Positions 1-11,082 of a stretch of 64,000 bases of DNA are shown here, piece by piece. The translations under genes were made by a program, and so were the position numbers. Origin of the DNA: Mesodorylaimus sp. YZB2_4 (taxonomy: Eukaryota; Nematoda; Enoplea; Dorylaimida; Dorylaimidae); contig JASANH010001721.1 in assembly GCA_030248295.1 (NCBI GenBank), positions 186,001 through 250,000 of the forward strand. The letters run 5' to 3'. The first letter of the stretch is position 1; each line of letters starts with the position of its first letter. Under the pieces are notes generated by a model that saw nothing but the letters and a program-made list of their open reading frames with translations, ran no database searches and was not told the DNA's origin.

Positions 1-82
1 TAACAGCGAAATAGGTCGAAATGAGTCAGGATCGTTTTTTCCACCTGACTTTGGAATTGCTGTTATCTTCGCTTTTTTCCAG

Positions 83-193
83 GGTGCATGGAATATTTCT
101 TCCGCAATGGTCCTGGTTTGGTTTGAACAATTTGATGGTTCGATCAAAGCTGGAGCAGAACTTCTTGTGTTTAGGAAGATTATGTCTGACCAG
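83..193 (+). CDS. possible internal exon of a gene entering from the left
   Basis: A pyrimidine-rich tract ending TTTTTTCCAG precedes 37 open codons that stop at CAG followed by GTATTC. The reading includes MVLVWFEQFDG and ends KIMSDQ. No partner exon with a matching phase was found downstream, so it may be the edge of a gene outside the window or chance. Confidence 0.25.
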
Positions 194-791
194 GTATTCT
201 CCTGGACCAGGCAGGGTCCCCCTTTCTGCATTTTTTCCTCCATTTTTGTTAGTCTGCTGCGTCTCGCGGGTTCACGTTCACTGTCTTCGTGTCTTCCTTG
301 AGAGTGTCCATCGCTTCTTTGGGTTTCCCTCATCTCCGCTGTCCGTTGCTGCATTGGATACCGAACCCAAACCCACATGTCTGCATCATCTAAAATGTAT
401 TATTAAGGAAAAGACATTCTCGAACAATTTCTTATCGCGCTTGAGCTGATAGCTAGAACATCAAAAAGCTATACAGGCAGCTTGCACAGTCAACTTGTTT
501 CGTAATCGCAGTTAGGACAAAACTCTAGTCAAACAAGGGCTGTGCAAGGGCTTCAGTAATATAGGCGAACTAGAATCTGCATACTTTCAGATAGTCTCTG
601 CACACGGATCCAACCACAACGATAAGAGATGTCAGCTGGCACACTTGTCAGATTTGAATTTCCCGCTCGGTGTAAGCGCAGCCTCTGTGAGGTAAGTAGG
701 TACTACCTCCTGTTTCTTTGCATAAGTTTCGTTGCTTTGCGTTTTGGTTGGCTCGACAGAAATCTGCGAAAACCTGCAGAATATTGTGAAA

Positions 792-2165
792 ATGGAAACT
801 AATATAATCCGTAACGTGTGCGCACAAGTTTTCGAAGTCCAAAGTAATTTTATGCGGTTGAAGTCGGCCGAGTTCCAAGCACACGAGTTTATTCAGATTT
901 CCGCCGTCGTTGCGGCCAGTGCCTTTCCACGTTCAGCCTCGACCATTCCAAATTTAGCGGCCGAATTTCAAATCAACGACACGATCATTTTGGACGTATT
1001 TCATGATGAGGACTACTATGTCCCATACCAGGTAGCACGAATTTGATTTTGTTCGAGGTAATCTTACGAGATAGTAAGCTAGTTCAGGGGACGAAGGGAG
1101 TTCGAAGTTGTTGATCATACTACAGTAGCGTTCAATCAAATCGCGCACTCAGCCCGATTCTTTGTGGTGTCGCGCATTCGTCTGAAATCCTTAGGAAATG
1201 TTTCAGTTTTATTTTCGAATTTTAGATTCGCGCGATGTACTTCAATCGCCCGAACGAAACGCGCCTCGTCGCCGATGGAATGGTAATCGATATACGATAT
1301 ACGAACCCGTTTATCACGGATGCGGAGTACCGCTAAGGTCGTTGATTGGCGAGAAAGTGTTTTGCACGTTGTGCCCCAAGGAGCCACGTGTTGGAATGTC
1401 GGACTGGGAGGTAAGACTTGTCCTTCTGGGTCCCTTCCGCTTTGACCTGAATGTTGCTTTGGCTAGGTCATTCAAGTCGAAGTGGTGGCTGATGTTGCGG
1501 TGCCGTTGGAAGACTGTTTGCCGTCGCAACAGTGGGATGGAGCGCATTGCGGCGTCCAAAATGTCTTAAGCCGTCAGTGCTTTCGCGAGGTGCAATGCAG
1601 TCAATATTTGAACGAAGAAACCATGAAAGGCCTCAAAGATGCTTTCTTGTTCGCGGTGGAGCACGCTAATTCAGAAGGCTTCAAACGGTTGATCTCGAAG
1701 CACCCGCAGTTTACAGAGTTCATGGTTGAAGAATTAGGTTTGTCTGAAGTCTTAGACACTGCGATCACCGCCCAGAATCTCCAGGAAGTTTTGAGTATCG
1801 ATGTCAATGAGGGCTCTCGTGCCGAAGTTGAAGAGCCTGTGTCGACGGCTAGAGGACTTTGTTTGCTGACGGCTCCGACTTCCTTGCCAGACGAAGTGAC
1901 CAATGGCGAAAATATGGCGTCGCACGGACGAGGCGATCAAGTGAACGAATTGGAAGAAGCAGTTGCGCCTTTGTCGATGTCTGAGGGCAGTTCGCGCCCA
2001 TCGGCCGAGTGGATCGCGGACGAAGGAAATCGAGGTCTAAGGCATACCATGCACAGCCGGTGCAATGATTTGAGGATGGAAACGCGCCGCTACGACTCCT
2101 TGGGAAAGGGTTCAACGAATGTGGAAGCGGGTCGCAAGACGCAAGAAGCGGGTCGCAGCGAATAG
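792..2165 (+). CDS. hypothetical protein, three exons, about 380 aa
   Basis: Exons 792-1031, 1207-1410 and 1467-2165 join in one frame. The introns have GTAGCA...TTTCAG and GTAAGA...GGCTAG ends. The start is the ATG in AAAATGG; the frame is open further upstream, so an earlier exon is possible. The middle part carries Cys pairs (FCTLCP) and the string GMSDWEVIQVEVV. The last exon begins with an ordered stretch of about 100 residues with several acidic helices and then becomes a low-complexity Glu/Ser/Arg tail. I do not recognise the family. A second acceptor at 1225 would end the protein early, so the second exon start is the weakest point. Confidence 0.45.
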
Positions 2166-4326
2166 GCGGGTTACTCTCGCATCGGTTTTCAACCGACTGG
2201 ATCGAATGGCGGTGGCAGATATCAATGGCCGACAAGCTATACCGGCGCATGTATGGGAAAAGGCAAACCGGGCTAACGACAAGTCGGATATTTGAGGCGC
2301 GGAAGACGTAGCAAAGCGAGTTGAGATAGAAGATATGATAAGCCCCAGTACAAGAAAAATTTGATTTCTTGTTGAAGGTTTTGTCGCGGTACTTGTTTGA
2401 TTTCGTTGATTTTTTGAATGTCTATTGAGTATTAGAAGTTCGGCATTTTGAAATCGGAGGACGGTTGTACGGTGTCTCAAGTAAAGGTCTTGGGCGTTGA
2501 TTTTTGGTGCCTGCCTTCTTCCTGAGCACTCTAGTTAAACGCTGATTACGCAGTATGGATTTGCTTTCTGGCCCCAGTCTCCGGGGAGACAAATAGGCGC
2601 GGCCATGTATGGTGTGACTCCTTACGATGAAGGACGGTTTGTAAAAACCACAAATGAGCTATGACGCGCGATACTTCTGAGGATTTGGACGCTGGCTATC
2701 GAACAATTTTGCAGTGCTCGCAAACTACCAGTGAGGAAACCAGTGACGGTCTCTGCCTCGTGGATGGCTGTGACTTGCTTCATTCCAGATGGGCCAAAAC
2801 CCTAAGACAAGTGGACGGTTGGGAAGTTAGATTATTATCCATCTTCATGAACTCTGCTCGACTGCGTAAACGCTGTTTTAATATCGCAATCTCAATAAGA
2901 ATTCTAGCCACACGCTGATGAGTATGGTGAGAAATGTTTGGAGCCCCATGAGATCCTTGGTAGGGCCATGTGACGAAAAGTAAGATGCCCTTTCGGATAG
3001 GGGGAGCCGCTTGAGCTGTGGGTGTTTCCTGATCGTATCAGTATCGATGGCCGGAGGACGTATCATGCTTCGAATTCAGTGCTGTTTGTGGCCGTTAGGA
3101 AAGACGATTCAACGTCTGTTCAAGACTGTCGTTTCTGTTTTTTTACGGACTAGGACTCGAAGAGGTTCGGATATCGAAATAGTATCCTTCTATTATGTGA
3201 CACAACCTGGACTTCCGATATACTTTACCTCTTTCCGCACCAACGTTAAAAAATGCGAACTTCGCAAAGGATAGCCTGTCAGGTAACCAGAGCTGGTTGC
3301 CAATCCAAAAAGATGCTATCAACAAGCTCCCGTTTGCACAAAGCATTCTGAGCGTCCGCGATGACATCTTTGGCGCGTGCCTTCTTGGATTCTCTCTTGC
3401 TTATTGCCAACTTGCCAAACAGCGAACAACGTAAAGAATGCTTCTTCAAATAACCATTCTAGGCACGCGTCCAATTTACACACGGCAAAAACCATGTCCG
3501 TGAATAGCATTTAGCAGCTGTTGGCCTGGCCTTTATGATCGAACCAGGCCAAGGCTGTTTCCAAGTTGACTAATAACATCCGGCTGTCCTCTATTCTGCA
3601 AACAGGTACACGCATACCGTACATATAGGCTTCAGCGAACGATTTTTAAAAAAGTTATATGTTTTTAGGCTGACCTAACGGCATTTGATTTTGTTGGGCG
3701 ATAATCTGCTCTGAATCATCAAAAAGTGTACCATGGCCTTTATAGACTGGTACAGTCTCTAAGATAAAATTTGATATTTGCTAGTTATGACTCCACGCGA
3801 CTAGTTTCTGATAGGCGGGCGGGCTTTCTCTAGTGTAGATTCGATGCCTCATTACGGGTCACGATGTTATTGAAAAACGCCTACTGCCACAATGAATGAC
3901 TGACTGGCGCATCCTCGCAGATGAGTTTATGAATTGTTATTTACGTTACCCCAGTCATGACTCGCCCATTCATTCACTGTATTACACGTACGGACTAAAA
4001 AGTAGCCTCATGTCTCGAGAAAATATTATTACGGGAACCACATAATTCCCTTTCCTGTTAAAGCAGAACGAACCATTTCATTTAAAACCTAGGCGCTAAT
4101 CACGCATCAGTTAAAAAAATTTATCCACACAAAAAAGAACAAAAATCATAAAAAAAGCCCCTGTCAGCCTGATACACGAAAGCTAAATAGGCAAGCTAAC
4201 TGCACTGAACAAGGAAAGCAGATATAACTGATTAGATCCGAGTGCAGAGATTTATTGCAAGTGACATTTGGTAACCGATAAGGATCCAAATCAAACAATC
4301 TTATTTCCTCTTTCACCTCTGCGAAC
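2166..4326. other. intergenic, no supported gene
   Basis: Only short ORFs without splice-site support or domain resemblance are present. The part from about 3.6 kb on is AT-rich. The end next to 4327 should carry the 3' UTR of the minus-strand gene. Confidence 0.5.
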
Positions 4327-5649
4327 TCAGTGAACGGTAGTGCCACTGGACTGGAACGATGTGGTCTCCTTGGCGGCAGTCACGCCATTGACTACGTACT
4401 CGCGATCAGTCGACGAGGAGACCGTGTGCTCGACACTGGCCACATTGACGACGGCGTTGTGCTGTGTAGTGACCACTTCGATGACTTGCTCCTGGCTGAA
4501 TGGAGGGCGCGATGGTTGCGTGGCTTCGATATTGATACTCTTGGTCGATATGATCAACGGTTCGTCTTTGACCAGAGTGGTGACCTCCATTTTGGGACTG
4601 GCTCGACCTTTCTGCAGTTCCAAGCTGGTATCCTCTTTGACTCCGTTAATTTGCTTGAGCTCCTCGTCGACGACCAGAGATGGGATTGGAGGCGGAGGGT
4701 AGTCGGGTGGCAACGGCGATGATTCTGGTTCCTGCTTCTTTGGCGTGCTAACGACTTCCTTGACGCGCTTGCCGTGAACCAGGCGAACCACGTAGGTCTT
4801 CTCTTCGTCCAAGTGCTCATCCTTCAGTCCATGTTCGGACTGGTGATTCAAAACTTCCACTTTTTCGGGCATTTCGACCTCGATATTGTAGTAGTTGTGT
4901 TGTTTGGGATGGGGCGCGGGTTTGAATTTTGTCTTGGCTGAACCGTTTTTGGCAGGCTGGGGCGGCGAAGGCACTTTCTCCTTTTGCTGCTCCAAAACGG
5001 CTACCAGTGGGGTTGCCACTAATTTGGGTTCGCCCGTGCTATCGTCAGTTTGTTCGACTTGCTGGGCGCTGGTCAGCTGGGCGATCCAGTACGTCTTCCA
5101 TTTGCATTCTTCGTCAGCCGTATAACGGTATTTGGGCCCCTTGCCCATTTGAGGCGGGTTAACCTTGCCTTCCAGAGTTTCGGCGATGGCTTGGATCAAA
5201 TCTTTCAGATTCTGTTCGTCCTTGGCCGCGAACCAGTGTATCTTGTCCCGATCTTGCGATTCTGGCACTGCCCAGAGGTTGTTGGCTGCGATGAAGTTCA
5301 CCTCTTCTTCCGTGATCGCTGGTGGGCCATACTTGTTGGCCGCTTTGCCAAATGCCAGATACAAGGCAACATCTTCCAATTTGATTTGGAAAACAGGATC
5401 GCGAAGTTTAGTATCTTCGAAAACCTTCAGGGTCGAGTCGTCGTAGATAATGGCCTTGACTTCCCTCCAGCACTTCTTCCCCAATAGCCGTCTCAGGGGA
5501 GGGATCTTGGTGGTGGCCGTCAAGGAGTACTTATACAGGGGCAGATTACGCTTGATGTTGGGCGCATTAGCCGCTGGTGGCGCCGTGACCGGAGGAGTAG
5601 TCACCGGCGTAACATTGACAACAGTTTGCTCTTCTTCAGTCAACGTCAT
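4327..5649 (-). CDS. intronless PH-like domain protein with proline-rich tail, 440 aa
   Basis: A single uninterrupted ORF runs from ATG at 5649 to TGA at 4327. Residues 1-30 are Thr/Pro/Ala-rich. Residues about 33-160 alternate beta-like stretches and end in a helix (DLIQAIAETLEG), the general shape of a PH or PTB module (CWREVKAIIYDDSTLKVFED, then FQIKLEDVALYLAFG). The rest is low complexity, with PPDYPPPPIP near residue 320 as a possible SH3 or EVH1 ligand and a Ser/Thr-rich end. No signal peptide or membrane helix is visible. The PH-like reading rests on pattern alone. It may be a cytoplasmic adaptor. The function is unknown. Confidence 0.7.
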   Translation of the reverse strand: MTLTEEEQTVVNVTPVTTPPVTAPPAANAPNIKRNLPLYKYSLTATTKIPPLRRLLGKKCWREVKAIIYDDSTLKVFEDTKLRDPVFQIKLEDVALYLAFGKAANKYGPPAITEEEVNFIAANNLWAVPESQDRDKIHWFAAKDEQNLKDLIQAIAETLEGKVNPPQMGKGPKYRYTADEECKWKTYWIAQLTSAQQVEQTDDSTGEPKLVATPLVAVLEQQKEKVPSPPQPAKNGSAKTKFKPAPHPKQHNYYNIEVEMPEKVEVLNHQSEHGLKDEHLDEEKTYVVRLVHGKRVKEVVSTPKKQEPESSPLPPDYPPPPIPSLVVDEELKQINGVKEDTSLELQKGRASPKMEVTTLVKDEPLIISTKSINIEATQPSRPPFSQEQVIEVVTTQHNAVVNVASVEHTVSSSTDREYVVNGVTAAKETTSFQSSGTTVH

Positions 5650-8048
5650 TTTTTCGAATTTCGATTTTTGAACTTTAAAATTGGAATTCCTTAAAAAAGG
5701 CTAAAAGTTATTTGAGCGACTTTGGTAAGTATAGACCGCACGGGTGAATAGCTAGACGAGGCACTGGCTGGAATATATTGGGATGAGCAAGGAATTGGAA
5801 CTATGCTCACCAACCACTATCTCTAACCGGGGGCGCGCAACCAGGGTGGTTCCCAAGCGGACTGACTATTAGTAAGCTGAGCAGAGCCAGCCTTCTACGC
5901 GCAGGTGAACACGGAATGGTGCGTAGTATCTGAAAATAGGCTTAGTCATGCAAGAAGGCACGGCATACGCCGTCAATGAATCGTCGAACAGACAACATGA
6001 CTGATGCGCTATAAGAACCACATAACGTACGCGAAGGCGGTGGCAGGTACTGAACACACCAATTCGACAGGAAATGTCTATTCGTCAGCAAGCGTCGGAA
6101 ACGGTTAAAAAAGATAGATACTCTCACCTGCCTCAACTCGTTACCCAGACCAAACAGCTAATCCAACTCTCATTGGACAGCAGTTAGCAAACCACATCAA
6201 GCCTAAGGTACCCATCGTGTGTATGCGGAGGAGTCGCCCGGCCGAGATAAGAATCGGGTGGATATATGAACGAGACTAATGGCATTTCCGACTGCCTCAA
6301 ACTAAAAACATCCCGGCTTGGCTCGCGGCTTGAAACGACTAAACAACATACTTCAAATTCCAGGCTCATAGTTCGAAGGGTAGTGAGTTGGAAGTGAAAA
6401 CGAAAAGAGCCAACCAGCCATCGGCCACTTATATTTCGCGCCTTCCTAATGGCCGCACTGGCTTATACTCGTCTCATTTTCCACTTTGTCAGCCAACTTT
6501 CGAAAGAAAATTCGAGCCAGCAGGATCGGAACGACAACAGCTGCTGCCGACGATGCGACGACCGGACGTCATAACAATTGAAATTGAGAGAGCACATGTT
6601 TACGGACTCGCACATTGCACTGGCTGACTGCCCAAGAGAGCAGCACGACTCCATGCGCTGGTCACTCCAAAGACCAATCGAGGGGTGTTTATTTTGGGAG
6701 CTAGGGTGTGATTATTTATATCGTCCTTTTTCAACCACCCTTCACCCTCGACCCGTTTCATTGTGACTTGCACATGGCCAACGTACGAGCATGTGCTAGA
6801 AACGTGAGCAAGAGTGGAAAAGAGTCGAGTTGCCGCTATAATGGCATCATTTTTATTCGTCACCCATTTTAAAGGGAGAAGCGCCAATGCTCTGTAATGG
6901 CGCATTGAATGTGATTTTTTACCATCGCTGCATAAAAATAGGTCTTAGGTCGCCGAACGAGCAACGATAAATAACATGTCTGATTCATTTCGAGTCTACG
7001 CGATTGAAAGTTTCAGAAAAGTTAAGCGTAAACGATGCACGGGCAGGCACCGAAACCGCCTTTACCCACTCACTTTGTTCCGTGAGAATCATCATTGTTG
7101 GGTCAAACGGCATTTACTTTTCTGATTTACGATATTGAGGAAGGGAGGATAAAATGTTATCAAATTTGTGTATCCTTATGTTAGTGGCTGTCTAGTCGAT
7201 ATAGCTAGTACTGATGACTAACTGGTATGCTGTGCGAGTATCGCAATGGCACTGCTACGAGCCCGATAAACACTCCGACGTGCAAACAAGCTATGCGGTA
7301 AACTCGGTCGCATCTATCAAGCCGGGTTGAGAAAGATTGTCGTCAAGTTCACCTGAAAAACCGCTGTCTGGAGCAATAATGTCACTGCCAGTTCAAAGGT
7401 AGACACAACTTGTTGAGAACATGCTGTTTGTTGAGACGCGGGGGGCGATAACCTTACGACAGCCTTTGTCTCATCAGGGACTAGTCGTTGGTTGACAAAT
7501 GGCTTTCCCATTATTCGGACTGACCTAATTGGACTTATCACGCCCGCCAAGAGGCGCTCCCATTCTCCAAGGCCAAATGCATAGATTATGGCAACTGGCA
7601 GCCAGCAATGAATGACAGAGACGAATCCGCTGGCAGCCGAATAGACGATATAAAAAGTGCGCTTTAGCCGTGAATAATGATTATGACATTTTATTGGCAC
7701 TCGACTTGCAACCACGCACTCAACTTTTTTCGCGTTCTTCGGGCTTCTTGTGTCTAACGGAAATTGACCCTCGTCATACAGGTGCAATAGACCTGTGAAG
7801 TTCAAATCCGTGGGCGTAACCACGTGGTGGGAGCCCGTTTCTTATCAAAGACGCTAAACATTCTTCTTGTCTTATTTTGATGCCAAAATTTCGCCAGGGC
7901 AGGGCGGGAAAGTGGAGATACAGTAAGTAGCGAAAACAAATATAATCTCCCTGCACACGTCAAGTCTGTATCGTTCTGCTTCGCAGAGCTGCCGCGTATA
8001 GGCCACGCTCCTAAAGGCAAGACTGCCTGTCTGTGTACTATCCATAGA
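5650..8048. other. intergenic, no supported gene
   Basis: This holds the upstream region of the PH-like gene and the presumed promoter of the secreted peptide at 8049. A 168-codon minus-strand ORF at 7317-7823 shows no domain or splice context and is taken as chance. Confidence 0.45.
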
Positions 8049-8345
8049 ATGAATTGGTTGCTGCTCTTATTGCTTATCGTTCTTGTCATAACTGCTGTCG
8101 AGGCATCACCCATATTCTCCCATCGATCACGCCGAGGTACCCTCAATGATCATCTCACATCAAATCTGGAGGAATCACCGTCAATGAGCATTAGCAAGAG
8201 ACATAATCCCAAACATCGCCGTCGTGATGTTAGCGACCTGAACCATTCGTTGAAAGTGCTTCAACAGATGCAACAACACCATCGCATGCGCCATCGACAG
8301 CAGAAGATCGAACAGCAGACGAGGCGGTTGACTGACCTGGGCTGA
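8049..8345 (+). CDS. secreted prepropeptide, candidate CRF/DH44-like diuretic hormone
   Basis: The 98-residue ORF starts with a textbook signal peptide (MNWLLLLLLIVLVITAVEA, cleavage before SP). Basic cleavage sites follow at HRSRRG, ISKRH and KHRRRD. After the last site a 39-residue segment runs to the stop: DVSDLNHSLKVLQQ, a helical Gln/His/Arg-rich middle, then RRLTDLG. The final Gly sits directly before the stop and would allow C-terminal amidation. Length, the S-L-x-V-L opening, the basic amphipathic helix and the amidated end are those of CRF-like diuretic hormones (DH44), though the middle is about four residues shorter than insect forms. That it is a secreted prepropeptide is well supported; the DH44 assignment is inference. 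It appears to lie in one exon. Confidence 0.7.
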   Translation: MNWLLLLLLIVLVITAVEASPIFSHRSRRGTLNDHLTSNLEESPSMSISKRHNPKHRRRDVSDLNHSLKVLQQMQQHHRMRHRQQKIEQQTRRLTDLG

Positions 8346-9876
8346 CAGTCTGCTCACTCAGCCTAGATGTCTATTGCCGACCAGTCGTCTACTCGGATCG
8401 ATCATAGGCCTCCCGAATGGATTTTTTCCTAAATGTGATAATCGGAACAGTATGCGTGGGAACACATTGCTCTATGGGTTTACATTCTTTCCGAGTGTGC
8501 CGCAGCTATACTCCAGTGCCTATACATCGCCCGGCGTGGTCGAACGATACCGTAGATCTCTATGCTTCTAAGTGATCTTTGGTCATGTGTCACTCAATAC
8601 AAAGGCTATATTCGCATCTAGTCTGACCGCTAGACAAGTGTTGGATGTCCATGAAAACTTGTTACAGCTTCTGCGCGCGCCTTGTTTCGATCGGTTCTAT
8701 TCTTGCTCCTGGAAGATTATTAGTGATGTGTGGGTTTGATCGTCTCGATTCGGATGTTTAGGCAGACAAGTGACGCAATAAATCTATATTTTCGACATGA
8801 TCATTGTGCCCAATTTTAAACTGACAGATATCTGAACACAACGGAGACATATCCATACGGACTGGATAAGTCTAATGCAAAAGTATAGAGGGCGCCATGC
8901 TTGATATGGCAGGAAGATATTTTGGTCTAAAAATTTCAGTTATGCAGACGGTTCAAGAATCTGTGAACTTAAAAAAAGCGCTGAAGGGGTCTAGGATAGC
9001 GCGATAAGAATGCAACTCTCCTAGGTCATCATTCGTATTTGCAGACGCGAGGTATCTAGTACGTCACATAAAACTGGTATGTGGATAGCAGGTATTCTGA
9101 ATCGCCCAAAGCCCAGTTATGCAGTAGATCGCCAGTTCAAGCCTAACCAAGCCAGTCACCGGCGGATGTACTGAACTTCATGGCATAGGCAACTTACGCA
9201 TGCGTTCAGCAGGGTATACTGTTGGAGCACACGGTACCTGCAAGTAGATAATACAAGAATAAAAAATAGAGCTGAATAATTTGTGCTGGCTCCCTATACT
9301 TTTTCTCGCTTAGTCGCTTTTGGTTCACCTGTGATCGGTATCTTATCAGATGTCTGCTTGGGTCGGCACTTTTACTAGACGTCAAAGGGGTGCACAGATA
9401 AGTTAATGTTGGCTGTTCCTAGTATCTCGCCGGCTCTATGCTGACACAAACGATGCTCTATACATAAAAACCTTGCGGTGTTTTTGAACCTGTTGCAACA
9501 CGGGGTACCAGCACGGTTATCTTTATCCTTAGCACGGCAGTCCCTACGTAGGAACCTGAGCTGTCAATCAGGTTTGACTGTGACACATTTGGACCTTCCT
9601 CACACAACCAGCTTGTGTGCTTTTTCAAGTTCCGAGCACCCCTGAATACACGTGCGCTTCGGCAGAGACAATGCTTATCTTAAGCAGAACTGCTACCTAC
9701 CTACCTGCTGCTACCTGTTCTACTGGAGAAAAATTCCATAACTTTTTTCCGCATTTGCGTCACATTTACCTCCAAAAGTGGACGGGATATTTTACGCCTG
9801 CTTAACAAAGTAAGTTTTTATGAAAAATATTTAGTCACACACTACCATCAAAACCAGCACTATCCATTTAGGGCAA
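8346..9876. other. intergenic, nothing recognised
   Basis: No ORF with splice support, no RNA gene and no clear repeat was seen. The proximal part is presumably the 3' UTR of the peptide gene. Confidence 0.45.
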
Positions 9877-10570
9877 TCACTTTTCGACGAGTGCATGACT
9901 GGCATAGGGCATTTTGTCTGTGCTCCCGTAAGCTGATCCACCTCTACAATGAAAGCTTTCCAAGACTTCCTCCACTCGAAGTTTCTAGTGTTTCAAAGCA
10001 GGGCAAAACTCACATCAAATCCTGCCTCGACGATGTTGATGCAGCTGTTTCGACATCATCACGCGAGCTTTTCTTTGGAGAGCATTTTGTGAAATGCATG
10101 GGCGAACTTAGGTGCGCCATGGCGTGGTACTGCACTGCTCCGACGCCGCATGATATCCCAATACAGCCGCATATCATTATGATCACGGAAAAGGCAATGA
10201 GAATAACTGAGCTAAAGAAATATTTGAATGTGAATGATTGGTGAAACTAAAGTAAACTATGTACAGGGACAAGTCAAAAGCACACTTACAGTGGATTTTG
10301 TGGCCAGTGCGAGTAATACTCATCTTGATCCCGCAGACTGTTATGTTCTGCTCCCTTGTTCGAAAACATGGCTGCCCCTCCTCCAAAGAACATACCTACT
10401 CCAAGTAAGAACAGCATCGCCCCAAAGAATGCGAAGCACCGCCTAAAATATGAATCTCCTTTGAACAGCATTCGTTTCTGCACATCTCACGTACTGTACC
10501 TTATTGGGAAGATCTTTTCGTACATCCAATTCCATTGCGGTCTGTAGTTGGAGCTGTAGAATGCGTGCAT
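9877..10570 (-). CDS. two-helix membrane protein, four exons, 162 aa
   Basis: Exons at 10500-10570, 10290-10442, 10014-10211 and 9877-9943 give 163 codons including TGA. Introns are 57, 78 and 70 bases, with donors GTACAG, GTAAGT and GTGAGT and acceptors TTTTAG, CTTTAG and TTGTAG. The protein begins MHAFYSSNYRPQWNWMYEK. A first Gly-rich helix is FAFFGAMLFLLGVGMFFGGG. A short loop with DEYYSHWPQNPL follows, then a second helix, VILIAFSVIIMICGCIGIS. The tail is Ser/Thr-rich and polar. Both ends probably face the same side. No family was recognised; a small tetraspan-like or TMEM protein is possible. Agreement of phase, splice sites and hydrophobicity makes the gene itself convincing. Confidence 0.75.
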
Positions 10571-11082
10571 CACGCTCGTCTACTACCTCGCCCATCCCAC
10601 TACTAAACCTCGACCAACACATGTATTTTTAGATAGTTGACATGAGCCTGAACGGAAGCGAGCACTCAATCCAGTTATCGAACCCTGAGCAACCGCAAGA
10701 TTTCCGTCCTTACTTGGAAAACACAAGAGAGCTCAAATGACGCTCGTCCTCGTTCCGCCCTTGTCCTTTGCCCTATTAAAGCAAGCTAAAAAACTAGTTT
10801 CCGTCTCCCGAGCTTTCTCTGAAAGCTGTTCTTCATTGGATTAACTAGTCCGCTTTGGCCATTTGCGAAATGGGTTCAACAAGGGATAGCTATCAGGTCA
10901 GATTTGGTAACATGGCTACAAGAACTCATAGAGGGCGCATGGCCAAGAAAACTGGACATGAATGCGCGAATCAATGCCTAGGAAATGCCACACGTAGGCC
11001 CAACGAATTAATTTAAAAAAAACAGCCATGATAATCACCTATCCCTGCAGATCAACCTATCAAACTATTGTGTGCTTTAGCT
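10571..11082. other. intergenic, nothing recognised
   Basis: This lies between the start of the two-helix gene and the 3' end of the acyl-CoA synthetase gene. It probably holds the promoter of the former and the 3' UTR of the latter. Confidence 0.45.

Noticed and set aside
1226-1338. Alternative second exon of the first gene (MYFNRPNETRLV...)
   Set aside because: It uses a valid acceptor but stops after 37 codons; the earlier acceptor at 1206 keeps one frame through three exons.
3530-3560. T-arm-like TGGTTCGATC on the minus strand
   Set aside because: Flanking bases do not pair as a T stem and no A box lies at the right distance.
7317-7823. 168-codon minus-strand ORF
   Set aside because: No domain, no splice context, unusual residue mix and no support from neighbouring frames; such lengths occur by chance at this base composition.
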